From Neorhizobium galegae bv. orientalis str. HAMBI 540 (GTDB lineage Bacteria > Pseudomonadota > Alphaproteobacteria > Rhizobiales > Rhizobiaceae): a stretch of DNA of 64,000 nt. Shown in pieces: positions 18,350-28,739 of this stretch. The stretch lies in the NCBI RefSeq assembly GCF_000731315.1, contig NZ_HG938354.1, positions 1,178,001-1,242,000 of the forward strand, written 5' to 3'. The notes below the pieces were generated by a model. The model ran no database searches and had not been told where the DNA came from. It saw only the letters and a list, made by a program, of their open reading frames with translations. Both the position numbers and the translations under genes were made by a program. Position 1 is the first letter of the stretch, and each line of letters opens with the position of its first letter.

Positions 18350-20123
18350 AAGTTTCCTCAACCGCTACAATGACGAACTGCTGGCGCTGCGCCGCCGGGC
18401 GGCACGGTTCGCGGACGCCTTTCCGAAGATTGCCGGCCGCCTTCGCATGACAGGCGATGTTGCAGACGATCCCCATGTGGAGCGTCTGATCCAGAGTTTC
18501 GCCTATTCTGCCGCCCGCGTGCGCCAGAAGCTCGACGACGAATTCCCCGAGCTCACGGACGGACTGCTCGAAACTCTTTATCCGCACTACCTGGCGCCTT
18601 TGCCTTCGATGAGCATCGTGCGCTTCAAGGCCGACGATACGCTCGCCTCGATGCAGACCGTGCCGCGCCACACGGAAATTCTGGCTGAGCCTATCGGCGG
18701 CGAAGCCTGCCGCTTCCGTACCACCCAGGATGTGGAGATGGTGCCGGTCGAGATCACCGGCGCGATATTGTCGGGCCAACCGATCGACGCACCACTCTCT
18801 CCTTATACTGGCATCGCCGGATGCCTGCGCCTCTCCATTCGCCCGCTCGACCCGCGCAAGCACTTCACAGATATCGGCATCACCCGGCTGCGCCTGCATA
18901 TCCCTTCGCCTTGGCGGCAGGCGGTGGCCATCCATGAGCTGCTCGCCAACCACACGCTTGGCCTTGCGCTTGCGCGACACGCCGATGATCGCGAACCTGT
19001 CTTCCTGTCGGCAAACAACCTCAAGCCCGTTGGCTTCGACCCGGAACAGGCCATGCTTCCCTATCCGGCGCCGAGCTTCATTGGCTATCGGTTGCTGACG
19101 GAATTCTTTGCCCTGCCGCAGAAATTCCTCTTCCTGGATCTCGACGGGCTCGATGTCTGGACAGCCGAAACGCTGGAAGTCTTCATCTATCTCGATGAGA
19201 CGGACGGGAAGCTGGAACGCGTGGTTTCGGCCCGCGATTTCGCGCTCCACGCCACGCCGGTCGTCAACCTCTTCCGCCAGGTCTGCGAACCGATCTCCGT
19301 CGACGGCACCCGCACGGAATACCGCCTGCTGCCGGATGCGCGCCGCCAGAAGACCCGCGAAATCTACTCGGTCGATCGGGTGCTGCTGACCGGCTCCCGC
19401 GGACAGGAGGAATTCTGCCAGCCGTTCTTCGGCCGCTCCCAGCGGGCGGGCAACAGCAGCGCCTATTGGCAGGCCTATCGTCGCTTCGACGAAGACGATG
19501 GCACGAGCGACATGGAAATCGCTTTTGTCGACCGCAATCGCCGTTTCGCCGGGCCGATGGATGTGGTGGCGAGCGTCGACACGCTCTGCCTCAACCGCGA
19601 CCTGCCGGAACAGCTGCCTTTCGGCGGCGGCCACCCTTACCTGCATCTCGCCTCCGGCCATGAGGCGGTCGCAGGCGTGGAGGCGCTCATCCCGCCGACA
19701 GCCTCCGTGCGGATGAACGATCAGGAAGGCCGCAACTGGCGCCTCGTGTCGCATCTGCTACTCAACCACCTTTCGCTTTTCGACAACGAAGGCGCAGCGC
19801 TGAAGGACATCCTATCTCTCTATGCCTTCCGCGACAGCCCGGAAACAAAGCAGCTCGTCGATGCGCTGATCCGCATCAAGGCCGGCACTTCGACCGCCCG
19901 GCTCGGCAGCGGCGGCATGGTTCCCGGCACCGAGATCGCGCTCGAATTCGACCCGGCGGCGATTGACCGGCCATCTGCCTTCCTGTTCGGCGCGGTGCTC
20001 GACCGCTTCTTCAGCCTCTACACCTCGGTCAACAGCTTCACCCGACTGACCGTCTCGATGAAAGGACAATCGAAACCGGTTGCCGTCTGGCCTGCCCGCG
20101 CCGCCGAGCGGCCATTGCTGTAA
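18342..20123 (+). CDS. tssF: T6SS baseplate protein TssF
   Basis: A 593-residue ImpG/VasA protein. Landmarks are FLNRYNDELLALRRRAARFA at the start, PHVERLIQSFAYSAARVRQK, LTDGLLETLYPHYLAPLPSM and, near the end, GTEIALEFDPAAIDRPSAFL followed by LFGAVLDRFFSLYTSVNSF. It overlaps tssE by 8 bp. TssF forms the baseplate wedge with TssG and TssE. Confidence 0.96.
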   Translation: MAESFLNRYNDELLALRRRAARFADAFPKIAGRLRMTGDVADDPHVERLIQSFAYSAARVRQKLDDEFPELTDGLLETLYPHYLAPLPSMSIVRFKADDTLASMQTVPRHTEILAEPIGGEACRFRTTQDVEMVPVEITGAILSGQPIDAPLSPYTGIAGCLRLSIRPLDPRKHFTDIGITRLRLHIPSPWRQAVAIHELLANHTLGLALARHADDREPVFLSANNLKPVGFDPEQAMLPYPAPSFIGYRLLTEFFALPQKFLFLDLDGLDVWTAETLEVFIYLDETDGKLERVVSARDFALHATPVVNLFRQVCEPISVDGTRTEYRLLPDARRQKTREIYSVDRVLLTGSRGQEEFCQPFFGRSQRAGNSSAYWQAYRRFDEDDGTSDMEIAFVDRNRRFAGPMDVVASVDTLCLNRDLPEQLPFGGGHPYLHLASGHEAVAGVEALIPPTASVRMNDQEGRNWRLVSHLLLNHLSLFDNEGAALKDILSLYAFRDSPETKQLVDALIRIKAGTSTARLGSGGMVPGTEIALEFDPAAIDRPSAFLFGAVLDRFFSLYTSVNSFTRLTVSMKGQSKPVAVWPARAAERPLL

Positions 20124-20144
20124 CGAAAGGATTGCGAAGGGACC

Positions 20145-21203
20145 ATGGACCTCACGACCCGCGAGTCTGACGCCGTATCCGGCGCTCCAGCCACAGCCCT
20201 TGCCGACCTGCTCGAACGCGACCCTGGCCGCTTCGAACCGGTGACGGCATTTCGCGTGGCGCAGGCGGCAGCCGAGTATACGGAGGTCGAGCTGGAGGTC
20301 GCATCCCATATGGGCGTCTCTCCGGCGCCGCTTGCCATCAGCGGGTTCCGGCGCAAGGGCGGGCGAACATCCGTCAGAAGCGCTCTTGCCGGACTGATCG
20401 GTCCGCTCGGCTCCATGCCGTCCGCCTACAATGAGATCATCCTGCGCGAAGAGCGCCACAAGTCGAAGGCACTGGCAAGTTTCTTTGATCTCTTCAGTGC
20501 CCGCATGACGGAACTGTTTGCCGACGCTTGCGAGAAATACCGAATAGCGCGCCGGCTGCGCTGGGGCGGCATTCTCGGGAGCAACGCCTTCATCACCACG
20601 CTCCGCGCGCTGACGGGCTTCGGCACCAGAAGGCTGATGGAACGAAGCGGCGTCGACGAGGACCTGATCCTGCGCTTCTCCGGATTTTTTGCTGCGCGCA
20701 ATCGCAATGCCGCCAACCTGCAAGCCATGCTGGAGGAATTCAGCGGCCTACCGGTCCAGATCGAACTCTTCCGCGGCCGCTGGCTTGCGATTCCGGAAGG
20801 CGAGCGCAGCCGTATGGGCCGGCCGCAAGGCGTACAGCTCGGTGTCAATGCCACCGCCGGCGCTGCGATCCGCGATTTCAGCGGCGGTTTTCGCGTCGTG
20901 ATCGGCCCGCTCGGTTACGCCGATTACCTGTCGCTGGCGCCTGGCGGACGCAACATAACCGAACTCTTCGCGCTGATCCGGCTTTATGTCGGCTCGGCCC
21001 TCGATTTCGATATTCAGGTCATCCTCGGGAAGGAAGACATCCCCTTTTGCCAACTCGGCCGAAGCGGCCGGGACGCCGGCGATCCGCCACGCCTCGGCTG
21101 GAACAGTTGGGCCCGCATTGCACCCGCGACGAAGGATAGCGGCGATGCGGTGATCATGGAGCGTCTCCCGGCACGATCGCAAGGAGGTGGGCATGCGGCT
21201 TGA
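20145..21203 (+). CDS. tssG: T6SS baseplate protein TssG
   Basis: The 352-residue ImpH/VasB protein starts MDLTTRESDAVSGAPA and holds FFDLFSARMTELFADACEKY, the TssG region RDFSGGFRVVIGPLGYADYL and LFALIRLYVGSALDFDIQVI, ending in a LGWNSWARI motif. It lies 21 bp after tssF with GAAAGGA upstream and overlaps the FHA gene by 11 bp. Confidence 0.95.
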   Translation: MDLTTRESDAVSGAPATALADLLERDPGRFEPVTAFRVAQAAAEYTEVELEVASHMGVSPAPLAISGFRRKGGRTSVRSALAGLIGPLGSMPSAYNEIILREERHKSKALASFFDLFSARMTELFADACEKYRIARRLRWGGILGSNAFITTLRALTGFGTRRLMERSGVDEDLILRFSGFFAARNRNAANLQAMLEEFSGLPVQIELFRGRWLAIPEGERSRMGRPQGVQLGVNATAGAAIRDFSGGFRVVIGPLGYADYLSLAPGGRNITELFALIRLYVGSALDFDIQVILGKEDIPFCQLGRSGRDAGDPPRLGWNSWARIAPATKDSGDAVIMERLPARSQGGGHAA

Positions 21204-22389
21204 ACTGAAGCCGATTGGCAATGACGGCATGCCGCCGACCGCTGCGAAAAAATGGTTCTTCGAGCGCGGCCGACGCACCCTTGGACGGGCGCCGGATTGC
21301 GACTGGCAGCTGCCGGAGGAACAACGTTCGATCTCGAAATTCCACTGCACGATCGAACGGGACCGGCAAGGCTTCCTGCTGCGAGACAAGAGCGCCAATG
21401 GAACGAAGGTCGACGGCCTCGTTGTCCACGAGGGAGAGACGGTTCGGCTCGCCGACCAGTCGAGGCTGGAAGTCGGGAACCTGGCTTTCGAGGTCCGTAT
21501 CGCCGGCGAACGGGACGAAGACCTGGAGGACCCCGAGGCCGGCCTCCTGCTCAGCGACGAACATTTGACCATCTCCGCTATCCTCGCAGATATCGCACCC
21601 GGCGGCCGTGCTGCGGGAGGCATTCTCGGCGAACGCGTCGCAGAGGATTGGTCGATACCCGTCGCAACCGGAAAGGAAGGCTCCAGCCCCTCCCGCAATG
21701 TCGAGATCGGCTGGAACGGCCCGCCCGAAATCCGGTCCGCCACCAAGTTCCTTCCGGACGATTGGAATGCGGGCGAAGGATCCGACTATGGCAGCCATCT
21801 GGAACACGGATCCGCCACCCATGTGTCCGCACCGGCTCTGCGTATCCGTTCCGTGGAGACATTGGAAACCGTTAACGACAACGCCCCTCCTGCGGAGCCG
21901 TTGCTCGATGATTTCCCACCCCTGTCGATTGGCCGGGCGGGCGAGCTTGCGGAGAGGCTGGAGCCATTGCTCAGCCGGCTTGAAGAGGCCCTCGAAAACG
22001 CGTTTGCCGTTTTCGAGATGGAGCCGCCGCTGCCCGATGCGGAGCCCGAGATTTTCGGCCGGAGCTCAGAGGAAGCGCTCGTCATTCGCGCCGCATCCCT
22101 TCTCGACCGGCAGATGAAGCTCAATGCCGCTCTCGAAAATCTCGTACGAGAGGCGGCAAGCCAGATGGAGCCGCGTATTCTCGAAGCGCGGATCGATGCC
22201 GGTCCTCGCGGTCTGCGCTGGGCGCGCAATCGGGACTATTGGCAGGCCTACAAGGCGCAATTTGAAAAGAACGGCAGGGCGCAATCGATCCGCGACATTT
22301 TCCGCGACGCGATGATGCGCGCGGTCAATCACGGCGTGAGCCGCGCCGCGCGGACGCGACAGGCAGGAGACGGCAGATATGAGAAATGA
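21193..22389 (+). CDS. fha: FHA-domain T6SS regulator TagH/Fha (ImpI)
   Basis: This 398-residue protein has an N-terminal FHA domain (about 1-100) with the phosphothreonine-binding pattern RTLGRAPDCDW, SISKFHC and DKSANGTKVDG. A variable acidic linker follows, then a C-terminal TagH-type domain with EEALVIRAASLLDRQMKLNA and RDYWQAYKAQFEKNGRA. In A. tumefaciens Fha binds phosphorylated TssL and activates secretion. The start at ATG 21193 is set by a near-ideal AAGGAGG 5 bp upstream; the GTG two codons earlier lies in that site. It overlaps tssK by 11 bp. Confidence 0.93.
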   Translation: MRLELKPIGNDGMPPTAAKKWFFERGRRTLGRAPDCDWQLPEEQRSISKFHCTIERDRQGFLLRDKSANGTKVDGLVVHEGETVRLADQSRLEVGNLAFEVRIAGERDEDLEDPEAGLLLSDEHLTISAILADIAPGGRAAGGILGERVAEDWSIPVATGKEGSSPSRNVEIGWNGPPEIRSATKFLPDDWNAGEGSDYGSHLEHGSATHVSAPALRIRSVETLETVNDNAPPAEPLLDDFPPLSIGRAGELAERLEPLLSRLEEALENAFAVFEMEPPLPDAEPEIFGRSSEEALVIRAASLLDRQMKLNAALENLVREAASQMEPRILEARIDAGPRGLRWARNRDYWQAYKAQFEKNGRAQSIRDIFRDAMMRAVNHGVSRAARTRQAGDGRYEK

Positions 22390-23719
22390 GAACCGGGTGG
22401 CCTGGAGCGAGGGCATGTTCCTTCGCGTACAGCACTTCCAGCAGGCGGATCGCTGGACGGAACGGCTGGTCCGCACCACGACACGCGGGCTGTCTCCCTA
22501 CCCCTGGGGGGTGTCTGAGATCGGCATCGACCGCAGTGCGCTGGCGATCGGCCAGTTCGCCCTTTCTAACCTGCGCGGCATGATGCCGGACGGCACGCCC
22601 TTCGAGGCGCCGATCGACGCGGACCTGCCACCGCCGCTCGATCTCGACGAAAACACCAAGAACGCTGTCGTCTATCTCGCCCTCCCCGCGCGACAGCCGG
22701 GCAAGGCCGAGATGGCGATGAACGGCGGCGCAAAGCTGAACAGCGTCCGACTGATCGCCTCGCATTACGAAGCGCCCGATGCCAATGTAGAGACCGATTT
22801 CATGGCACCGATCGACGTCGGCCGTCTCAGGATGCGTTATCTGAAGACCGGCGACGAACTGGCGGGTTATGAACTGGTCGGCCTTGCCCGCGTCATCGAG
22901 GTGCGCTCCGACAGGGCTGTCATCCTCGATCCGGAATTCATTGCGCCCAGCCTCAACTGTGCTGCCGAAGCCCGCCTGACGGAACTGATGACCGAATTGC
23001 TCGGCATCGTCCGTCACCGCGCCGAGGCGATTGCCGAAAGGATCGGCGATCCAACCATTCGCGGCACCGCCGAGGTCGGCGACTATTTCCTGCTGCAGAT
23101 CCTCAACCGCGCCGATCCGATGCTGAAGCACATTGCCGCGAACGCCACCCGCATCCACCCGATCGAATTCTACGAGACCTGCATCCAGCTTGCGGGCGAA
23201 CTCGCCACCTTCACGACCGACCGGAAACGGGCGACGGATTTCCCGCCCTACCGGCACGACGACCTGAAGGCGACCTTCGCGGCGGTGTTCGACGATCTGC
23301 GTGCGTCGCTTTCCGCGGTCCTTGAGCAGGCGGCAGTTTCGATCGAACTTGCCGAGCGTCGCCATGGCGTGAGGGTCGGCGTGATCAACGATCGCTCGCT
23401 TCTCAAGGATGCCGGTTTTGTGCTGGCGGTCCGGGCGGAAATGTCGGCGGAAGACGTCCGCCGCAAATTGCCGGCCCAGATCAAGGTCGGCCCGGTGGAG
23501 CGCATCGCCGAGCTCGTCAATGTCGCGCTGCCCGGCATTCCTGTCAGGCCCCTGCCGGTATTGCCGCGCCAGCTGCCTTATCGCTCCGGCACGATCTACT
23601 TCGAACTCGACACCAAGAATCCGCTCTGGAAGCAACTCGACACCTCGGGCGCCATCGCCATGCATCTCGCAGGCGAATTCCCGGGCCTCGAAATGGAACT
23701 GTGGGCCCTTAGAGAATGA
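22379..23719 (+). CDS. tssK: T6SS baseplate-membrane connector TssK
   Basis: The 446-residue ImpJ protein opens with NRVAWSEGMFLRVQHFQQAD, the conserved TssK N-terminus, and contains DYFLLQILNRADPMLKHIA, HPIEFYETCIQLAGELATFT and PLPVLPRQLPYRSGTIYFEL. It links the baseplate to the TssL/TssM membrane complex. It overlaps tagH by 11 bp and tssL by 4 bp (ATGA). Confidence 0.96.
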   Translation: MRNENRVAWSEGMFLRVQHFQQADRWTERLVRTTTRGLSPYPWGVSEIGIDRSALAIGQFALSNLRGMMPDGTPFEAPIDADLPPPLDLDENTKNAVVYLALPARQPGKAEMAMNGGAKLNSVRLIASHYEAPDANVETDFMAPIDVGRLRMRYLKTGDELAGYELVGLARVIEVRSDRAVILDPEFIAPSLNCAAEARLTELMTELLGIVRHRAEAIAERIGDPTIRGTAEVGDYFLLQILNRADPMLKHIAANATRIHPIEFYETCIQLAGELATFTTDRKRATDFPPYRHDDLKATFAAVFDDLRASLSAVLEQAAVSIELAERRHGVRVGVINDRSLLKDAGFVLAVRAEMSAEDVRRKLPAQIKVGPVERIAELVNVALPGIPVRPLPVLPRQLPYRSGTIYFELDTKNPLWKQLDTSGAIAMHLAGEFPGLEMELWALRE

Positions 23720-25260
23720 AGAACGAACCCGCCTCCGCCTGGCAGGAAGTGCCGACCATCGTCGAACTCACCGAGGACGGCGTCAGACGAAAGCAGTCGG
23801 CCCGCAGGATGGCCGAAATGCTCGATGACGTCCTTGAACTTCCGGAAAATTCCCCGGAGAAGCCAGGAAGCCAGATGCCCCGGAAAGGCGGTTGGCCAAT
23901 CGAGGCGCTGGTCCGGGATTTCCGCTTCGGCGGGGAGGACGTGCCCACTGTGGTGCGTTCAGCGGCGCCGTTGCTCAACCTCGCCCATGCGCTTCGGCAT
24001 GCCGAGGAGCAGCCGGACATGGACCAGCTCCGCAAGGTCGCGGTCGACGCCATCGGCCGATATGAACGCGATCTGGCGAGCGCCCGCATCAGTCCTGACC
24101 GCGCCCGCGCCGCCCATTATGTCGTCTGCGCTACCGTCGACGACGTCGTTTTGAGCAAGCCATGGGGCGTGCGCGCCGGTTGGGCGCGGTCCGGCCTGGT
24201 TTCCACATTTCATATGGATGTCACCGGCGGCGACCGGGTCTTCGACCTGCTTGACCATTTCCACCAGAGCCCGGGCGCCAACAAGGATCTGCTGCTTCTC
24301 ATCTATCTCTGCCTGTCGCTCGCCTTTGAAGGCCGCACCCGGGTTTCGCCGCGCGGCAATCTCGAACTCGGCCGCATCCGCGACAGCCTGTACAAGACCC
24401 TGCTCGGCCAGTATGGCGTCTTCGAGCGGGAACTTTCGCCCCACTGGAGGGGAGTCTCCGCCCGCCATAAGCCGCTCCGCACGGCAGTGGCGCTCTGGAC
24501 GCTGCTCTGCGCACTCGCGCTTGCCTTTGCACTGGGCTATCTGTTCTTCACGCTGTCGCTGAACAGCGCTTCTGACGGAACGTTCCAGCGGCTTGCCAGC
24601 CTGCCGCCGCGCGATACGCCGAGTGTGCTGATCAAGGCACCGGAACGGCCGCCCGAGCCGCGGCAGCCGGTCGCCGAAGCCAGGCCCGAACCGCCGGTGC
24701 AGCCGCCACCGAAGCAGGAGCCGCCGCCGAGCCGCCTCGACAATCTGCTCGCCTTCCTTCAGCCGGAGGTCGAGAAGAAGCTCGTGACGCTGTCGGATTC
24801 GAATGGCCGCCTTCTGGTGCGCATCAACAATTCCGGCCTCTTCGATACCGGCAGTGCCGAAGTCAGCGACAAATTCCACGATCTTATCCAGAGGATAGGT
24901 GGCGCGCTTGCGGCAGAAAAGTTCCGCGCCGTGGTCGTCGGTTATACCGACAATGTACCGATCCGCACCATTCAGTTCCCCTCGAACTGGCATCTTTCGG
25001 AGGCACGCGCCAAGGCGGTCGGCGACATTCTCGCATCCTATGCCGGGCTGGGCGCGATCCTGACGGAAGGCCGCGCCGACAGCGATCCGATCGCCGACAA
25101 CGCCACGCAGGAAGGCCGCCAGATGAACCGCCGCACGGAAATCCTGGTGCTCACCGATCCGACCGAAAGGCTGAGCGACGCGGGCCTCAAGGTGCCGCCC
25201 GTCGAAGCCGAAAAGCCGGCTGGCCCGGGCACTCCAGAGCCGAGAGGAGCTGCGCGATGA
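23716..25260 (+). CDS. tssL: T6SS membrane protein TssL with C-terminal OmpA domain
   Basis: The 514-residue ImpK/DotU protein has a cytoplasmic DotU domain (about 70-245, with VVCATVDDVVLSKPWG and GGDRVFDLLDHFHQSP), one membrane segment at about 257-278 (LWTLLCALALAFALGYLFF), a proline-rich periplasmic linker and a peptidoglycan-binding OmpA domain at about 350-480 (DTGSAEVSDKFHDLI, NWHLSEARAKAVGDILASY, NRRTEILVL). Residue 14 is threonine (QEVPTIVEL), the position phosphorylated by PpkA in A. tumefaciens TssL. It overlaps both neighbours by 4 bp. Confidence 0.96.
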   Translation: MKNEPASAWQEVPTIVELTEDGVRRKQSARRMAEMLDDVLELPENSPEKPGSQMPRKGGWPIEALVRDFRFGGEDVPTVVRSAAPLLNLAHALRHAEEQPDMDQLRKVAVDAIGRYERDLASARISPDRARAAHYVVCATVDDVVLSKPWGVRAGWARSGLVSTFHMDVTGGDRVFDLLDHFHQSPGANKDLLLLIYLCLSLAFEGRTRVSPRGNLELGRIRDSLYKTLLGQYGVFERELSPHWRGVSARHKPLRTAVALWTLLCALALAFALGYLFFTLSLNSASDGTFQRLASLPPRDTPSVLIKAPERPPEPRQPVAEARPEPPVQPPPKQEPPPSRLDNLLAFLQPEVEKKLVTLSDSNGRLLVRINNSGLFDTGSAEVSDKFHDLIQRIGGALAAEKFRAVVVGYTDNVPIRTIQFPSNWHLSEARAKAVGDILASYAGLGAILTEGRADSDPIADNATQEGRQMNRRTEILVLTDPTERLSDAGLKVPPVEAEKPAGPGTPEPRGAAR

Positions 25261-28200
25261 ACCCGTTGAGCTTCTTTTATACGCTGCGCTCCTATGTGGA
25301 GGCCTATGCAGGGCTGCTCGGCCGGAGATTCATCTCGATCATCTGGGTGGCGGCGATCTGCGTCGTCATCTGGTTCTATGGTTATCTCGCGGCCTACGGC
25401 AATTTCAAACCGCTGGCGAGCACCAACGCACGGCTGCTGTTGATCGGCATCGTCGTTGCCGCCTGGCTCTGCTATCTCGCCTTCACGATCATCCGCGATC
25501 GCCGCCGCGACAAGCGCCTCGTCGAGGGCATAGAGCGGGATGCGGAGGCCGAAGCTGCGGCAAGCCGGCAGGCCGAAGTGGGTGAAATCCACAGTCGCCT
25601 CAAGGAAGCGCTGCAGCTCTTGCGCCGCATCACCCGCAAGCGCTTCGGATATATCTACGAACTGCCCTGGTATGTGATCTTCGGCGCGCCCGGCTCCGGC
25701 AAGACTACGGCGCTCACCAATTCGGGGCTGAAATTCCCGCTCGGCGATGCGTTGGGCAGCAATTCGGTGCAGGGAATCGGCGGTACGCGCAATTGCAATT
25801 GGTGGTTCACCGACGAGGCGATCCTGATCGATACCGCCGGCCGTTATACCACCCAGGACGACTTGAACGGCACAGCCAAAGCCGGATGGGAGGGTTTCCT
25901 CGGGCTCTTGCGCAAATATCGTCGATCTCAGCCGATCAACGGAGCGCTGCTGACGCTTTCGATCGGCGACCTCATAACTCGGGACGCGGAAGCGCAGCGC
26001 GAGGAGATCAGGGCGATCCGCCAGCGGTTGTCGGAACTCGACGAGTTTCTCCAGGCCCGTATTCCAGTCTATCTGGTCCTCACCAAGGCCGACCTCCTGA
26101 CCGGCTTCGCGGAATTCTTCGACGGCTTCAACAAGAGCGACCGGGAGCAGGTCTGGGGTACGACGTTCGGTCTCGAGGAGAGCTATGGGGCACGTAACCT
26201 GCCAGACCGTTTCCTCGAAGAATTCGCCCTGTTGCAGGAGCGTGTGGGAGCGATGCTGATCGAACGCCTTCAGCAGGAACCCAGTCTGGAACTGCGCGGC
26301 CGCATCTTCCGTTTCCCCGCCGAACTCGCCTCCCTGAAGGAGCGCCTGCACGAAGTGATGACGGAGCTCTGCTCCGGCTCGAAACTGGTCGAACCGCCGC
26401 TGTTGCGCGGCATTTATTTCGCCTCCGGCACCCAAGCCGAGGAGACGAGCCTGGCCACGACAACGCGTGCGCGGCGCAGCTATTTTCTGTCGCGGCTCTT
26501 CAAGGATGTCATCTTCGACGAAGCGTCACTGGTCGCCCGTGACAAACGGCTCTCCCGCCGGCATGTCTTCTTCCGCCGCGGCGCCTATGCAGCCGCGGTC
26601 GTGGTGCTGGCAGTCGTGCTGGCCAGTTGGACGGCGACCTATTTCCAGAATGCCGCAGCACTTGCCAGCGCTGAGCGGCGCATCGATGCCTACGAACAAT
26701 TGGCGCGCGGCGTGCCGGTGCGCGACGTGACGGACTCGGATTTCCTCCGTGTGCTACCGGCGCTCGACAATCTCGCCGCTGTCACCAGCGATTTTTCCAG
26801 GACGCGCGCTTGGCCGGTCAGTTTCGGCCTCGACCAGGAAAGCAAGGTGGCGGGCCGCCAGCGCGACGCCTATCAGCGGGCATTGAACGCGCTGCTTCTG
26901 CCCCGAATACTCGTCCAGCTGCAGAAGGAAATGATCGTAAGCAAGGAAGTCGCGACCACCTTCGATGCCTTGAAACTCTACGGGATGCTTGGCGGGCTGG
27001 GCCCGATGGATGCGGATTTCGTCGCCCAGGAAGCGGAAGAGATCTTCACGACGCTTTATCCCGGCGAAGGCAGGTCGGCGGCGCGGCAGGCGCTGATCGC
27101 GCACGCCAGCGCCATGGCCCATGGCGGGCTGCCGCCGATCGAACTCGACAACACCCTGATCGCCAAGGCCCGCGAGACGATCCGCTCGCAAGGCATCCCG
27201 AACCGGGCCTACGATATTCTCGCAAACTATCGCCAGTCTCGCGCACTTGCCGACTGGACCCCTGCAAGTGCGCTCGGTCCGCTTGGCGAACAGGCTTTCG
27301 AACGGATGACCAAGCTTCCGTTAAGGGAAGGCCTGCCGGGTCTCTTCTCCAGCACGGGATATCGCCAGGCCGTTCTGCCGAAGATCACCGACGCGTCGCG
27401 AGCAGCGCTCGAGGAGCATTGGGTTCGCGGCGAAGCCAACCCGGCCGATTTGACCGTCGATGCCGTCGCTCAGACCGCGCTGCAGCTTTATTTCGACAAT
27501 TTTCAACAACGCTGGTCTGCGCTGTTGGCGGATCTGCGGATCAAGCCATCGCAGACGATCGCGGACGCGGCCGAGACCACCCGCATCCTCTCGAGCGAGC
27601 CAAACCCGGTCGAGAGCTTGGCCAAATCCATCGCCGCCGCCACGGATCTTCGCCGGCCTGGCACAGAGGTCGCGTCCGCGGCCGGCGACAGCCTGCCTGA
27701 CTCGACCACCGCGCTCGCCAGCGCAGCAAATGCGCCGGACCTGTTCGCTTCCCTTCGCGCTGCTCTCGAGCCGCCGCAATCCAACCAACTGCAGGCGGGA
27801 CAGAGCCAGGAAGCGCCAAAATCGCAGATCGCCCGACTAAAACCGGTTCTCCAGAAGGTGCACGATCAGCTCTCGCGTGCGACGACCTCTACCGCCGAAG
27901 TAGCCAAGGTCTTCGATGTTGACAGTCAGTTGACGAACGCCAATCAGGATCTGCTGCAGCAGGCGCGCAGTTTGCCGGCCCCCATAGACACCTGGATGGC
28001 GGGTGTGGCTGCCGATATCGGTTCGCTGGCGGTCAAGTCCGCCCGTATACGCATCAGCGACGCGTGGACTGCCGAAGGGGCAAATTTCTGCGCCAACGTG
28101 ATCAAGGGCCGTTATCCCTTCGACCGGGAATCCCCGCGCGACGTGGCGATGAGCGACTTCGTCCGCCTGTTCGGTCCCAAGGGCCTGTTCAAGACGTTTT

Positions 28201-28739
28201 TTAACGACAGGCTGGCCCCGTTCGTCGACACCAGTTCCTCGCCCTGGGGCTGGAAAGGCACCTTCGGCTCAACCAGCATACCGAGCGAGGCAATCGCTCA
28301 GTTCGAGAATGCCGACAAGATCAACCGGGCTTTCTTCGCCGCGGACGGAGAAAGCCCATCGGTTGCCATCAACATCAAGCCGGTGTCGCTCTCGGACGGG
28401 GCAAATGCAGTGATGCTGGAGATCGAGGGAGAACGCGTCGTCTATTTCCACGGCCCGATCCAGTCGAAATCGATTGCCTGGCCATCAAAAGAGGCAAGCA
28501 ACGCTTCGCGCATCGCCTTCCAGCCGGGAGGCTGGCAACAGGCGTTGACGGAGAACGGCGACTGGTCTCCCTTCCGCCTCTTCGATGGCGCCAATATCAC
28601 CATGCAAGGGAATGATCTCTTCCGCGCCAAGTTCCAGCAGAACGGCCAGACGGCAGAGTTCGATGTACAGTTCGGTTCCGTCCTCAACCCCTTCCGCCTG
28701 GAGGCTTTGAATGCCTTCTCTTGTCCAACGCAATTCTGA
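25257..28739 (+). CDS. tssM: T6SS membrane protein TssM (IcmF)
   Basis: An 1160-residue IcmF/ImpL protein. Two membrane segments lie near residues 20-45 and 60-80, and a third at about 442-462 (VVVLAVVLASWTATYF). The cytoplasmic domain between them carries a Walker A motif at about 142-150 (GAPGSGKTT) and a Walker B-like ILIDTAGRY. The long periplasmic part ends with the IcmF C-terminal domain (VYFHGPIQSKSIAWP, ARIAFQPGGW-like). The intact Walker motifs suggest an ATP-binding TssM, as in A. tumefaciens. It overlaps tssL by 4 bp and the next frame by 29 bp. Confidence 0.96.
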   Translation: MNPLSFFYTLRSYVEAYAGLLGRRFISIIWVAAICVVIWFYGYLAAYGNFKPLASTNARLLLIGIVVAAWLCYLAFTIIRDRRRDKRLVEGIERDAEAEAAASRQAEVGEIHSRLKEALQLLRRITRKRFGYIYELPWYVIFGAPGSGKTTALTNSGLKFPLGDALGSNSVQGIGGTRNCNWWFTDEAILIDTAGRYTTQDDLNGTAKAGWEGFLGLLRKYRRSQPINGALLTLSIGDLITRDAEAQREEIRAIRQRLSELDEFLQARIPVYLVLTKADLLTGFAEFFDGFNKSDREQVWGTTFGLEESYGARNLPDRFLEEFALLQERVGAMLIERLQQEPSLELRGRIFRFPAELASLKERLHEVMTELCSGSKLVEPPLLRGIYFASGTQAEETSLATTTRARRSYFLSRLFKDVIFDEASLVARDKRLSRRHVFFRRGAYAAAVVVLAVVLASWTATYFQNAAALASAERRIDAYEQLARGVPVRDVTDSDFLRVLPALDNLAAVTSDFSRTRAWPVSFGLDQESKVAGRQRDAYQRALNALLLPRILVQLQKEMIVSKEVATTFDALKLYGMLGGLGPMDADFVAQEAEEIFTTLYPGEGRSAARQALIAHASAMAHGGLPPIELDNTLIAKARETIRSQGIPNRAYDILANYRQSRALADWTPASALGPLGEQAFERMTKLPLREGLPGLFSSTGYRQAVLPKITDASRAALEEHWVRGEANPADLTVDAVAQTALQLYFDNFQQRWSALLADLRIKPSQTIADAAETTRILSSEPNPVESLAKSIAAATDLRRPGTEVASAAGDSLPDSTTALASAANAPDLFASLRAALEPPQSNQLQAGQSQEAPKSQIARLKPVLQKVHDQLSRATTSTAEVAKVFDVDSQLTNANQDLLQQARSLPAPIDTWMAGVAADIGSLAVKSARIRISDAWTAEGANFCANVIKGRYPFDRESPRDVAMSDFVRLFGPKGLFKTFFNDRLAPFVDTSSSPWGWKGTFGSTSIPSEAIAQFENADKINRAFFAADGESPSVAINIKPVSLSDGANAVMLEIEGERVVYFHGPIQSKSIAWPSKEASNASRIAFQPGGWQQALTENGDWSPFRLFDGANITMQGNDLFRAKFQQNGQTAEFDVQFGSVLNPFRLEALNAFSCPTQF

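Noticed and set aside
18285..19754. 489-codon minus-strand frame opposite tssF
   Set aside because: Shadow of tssF; composition (His/Arg/Val-rich) is typical of an antisense frame.
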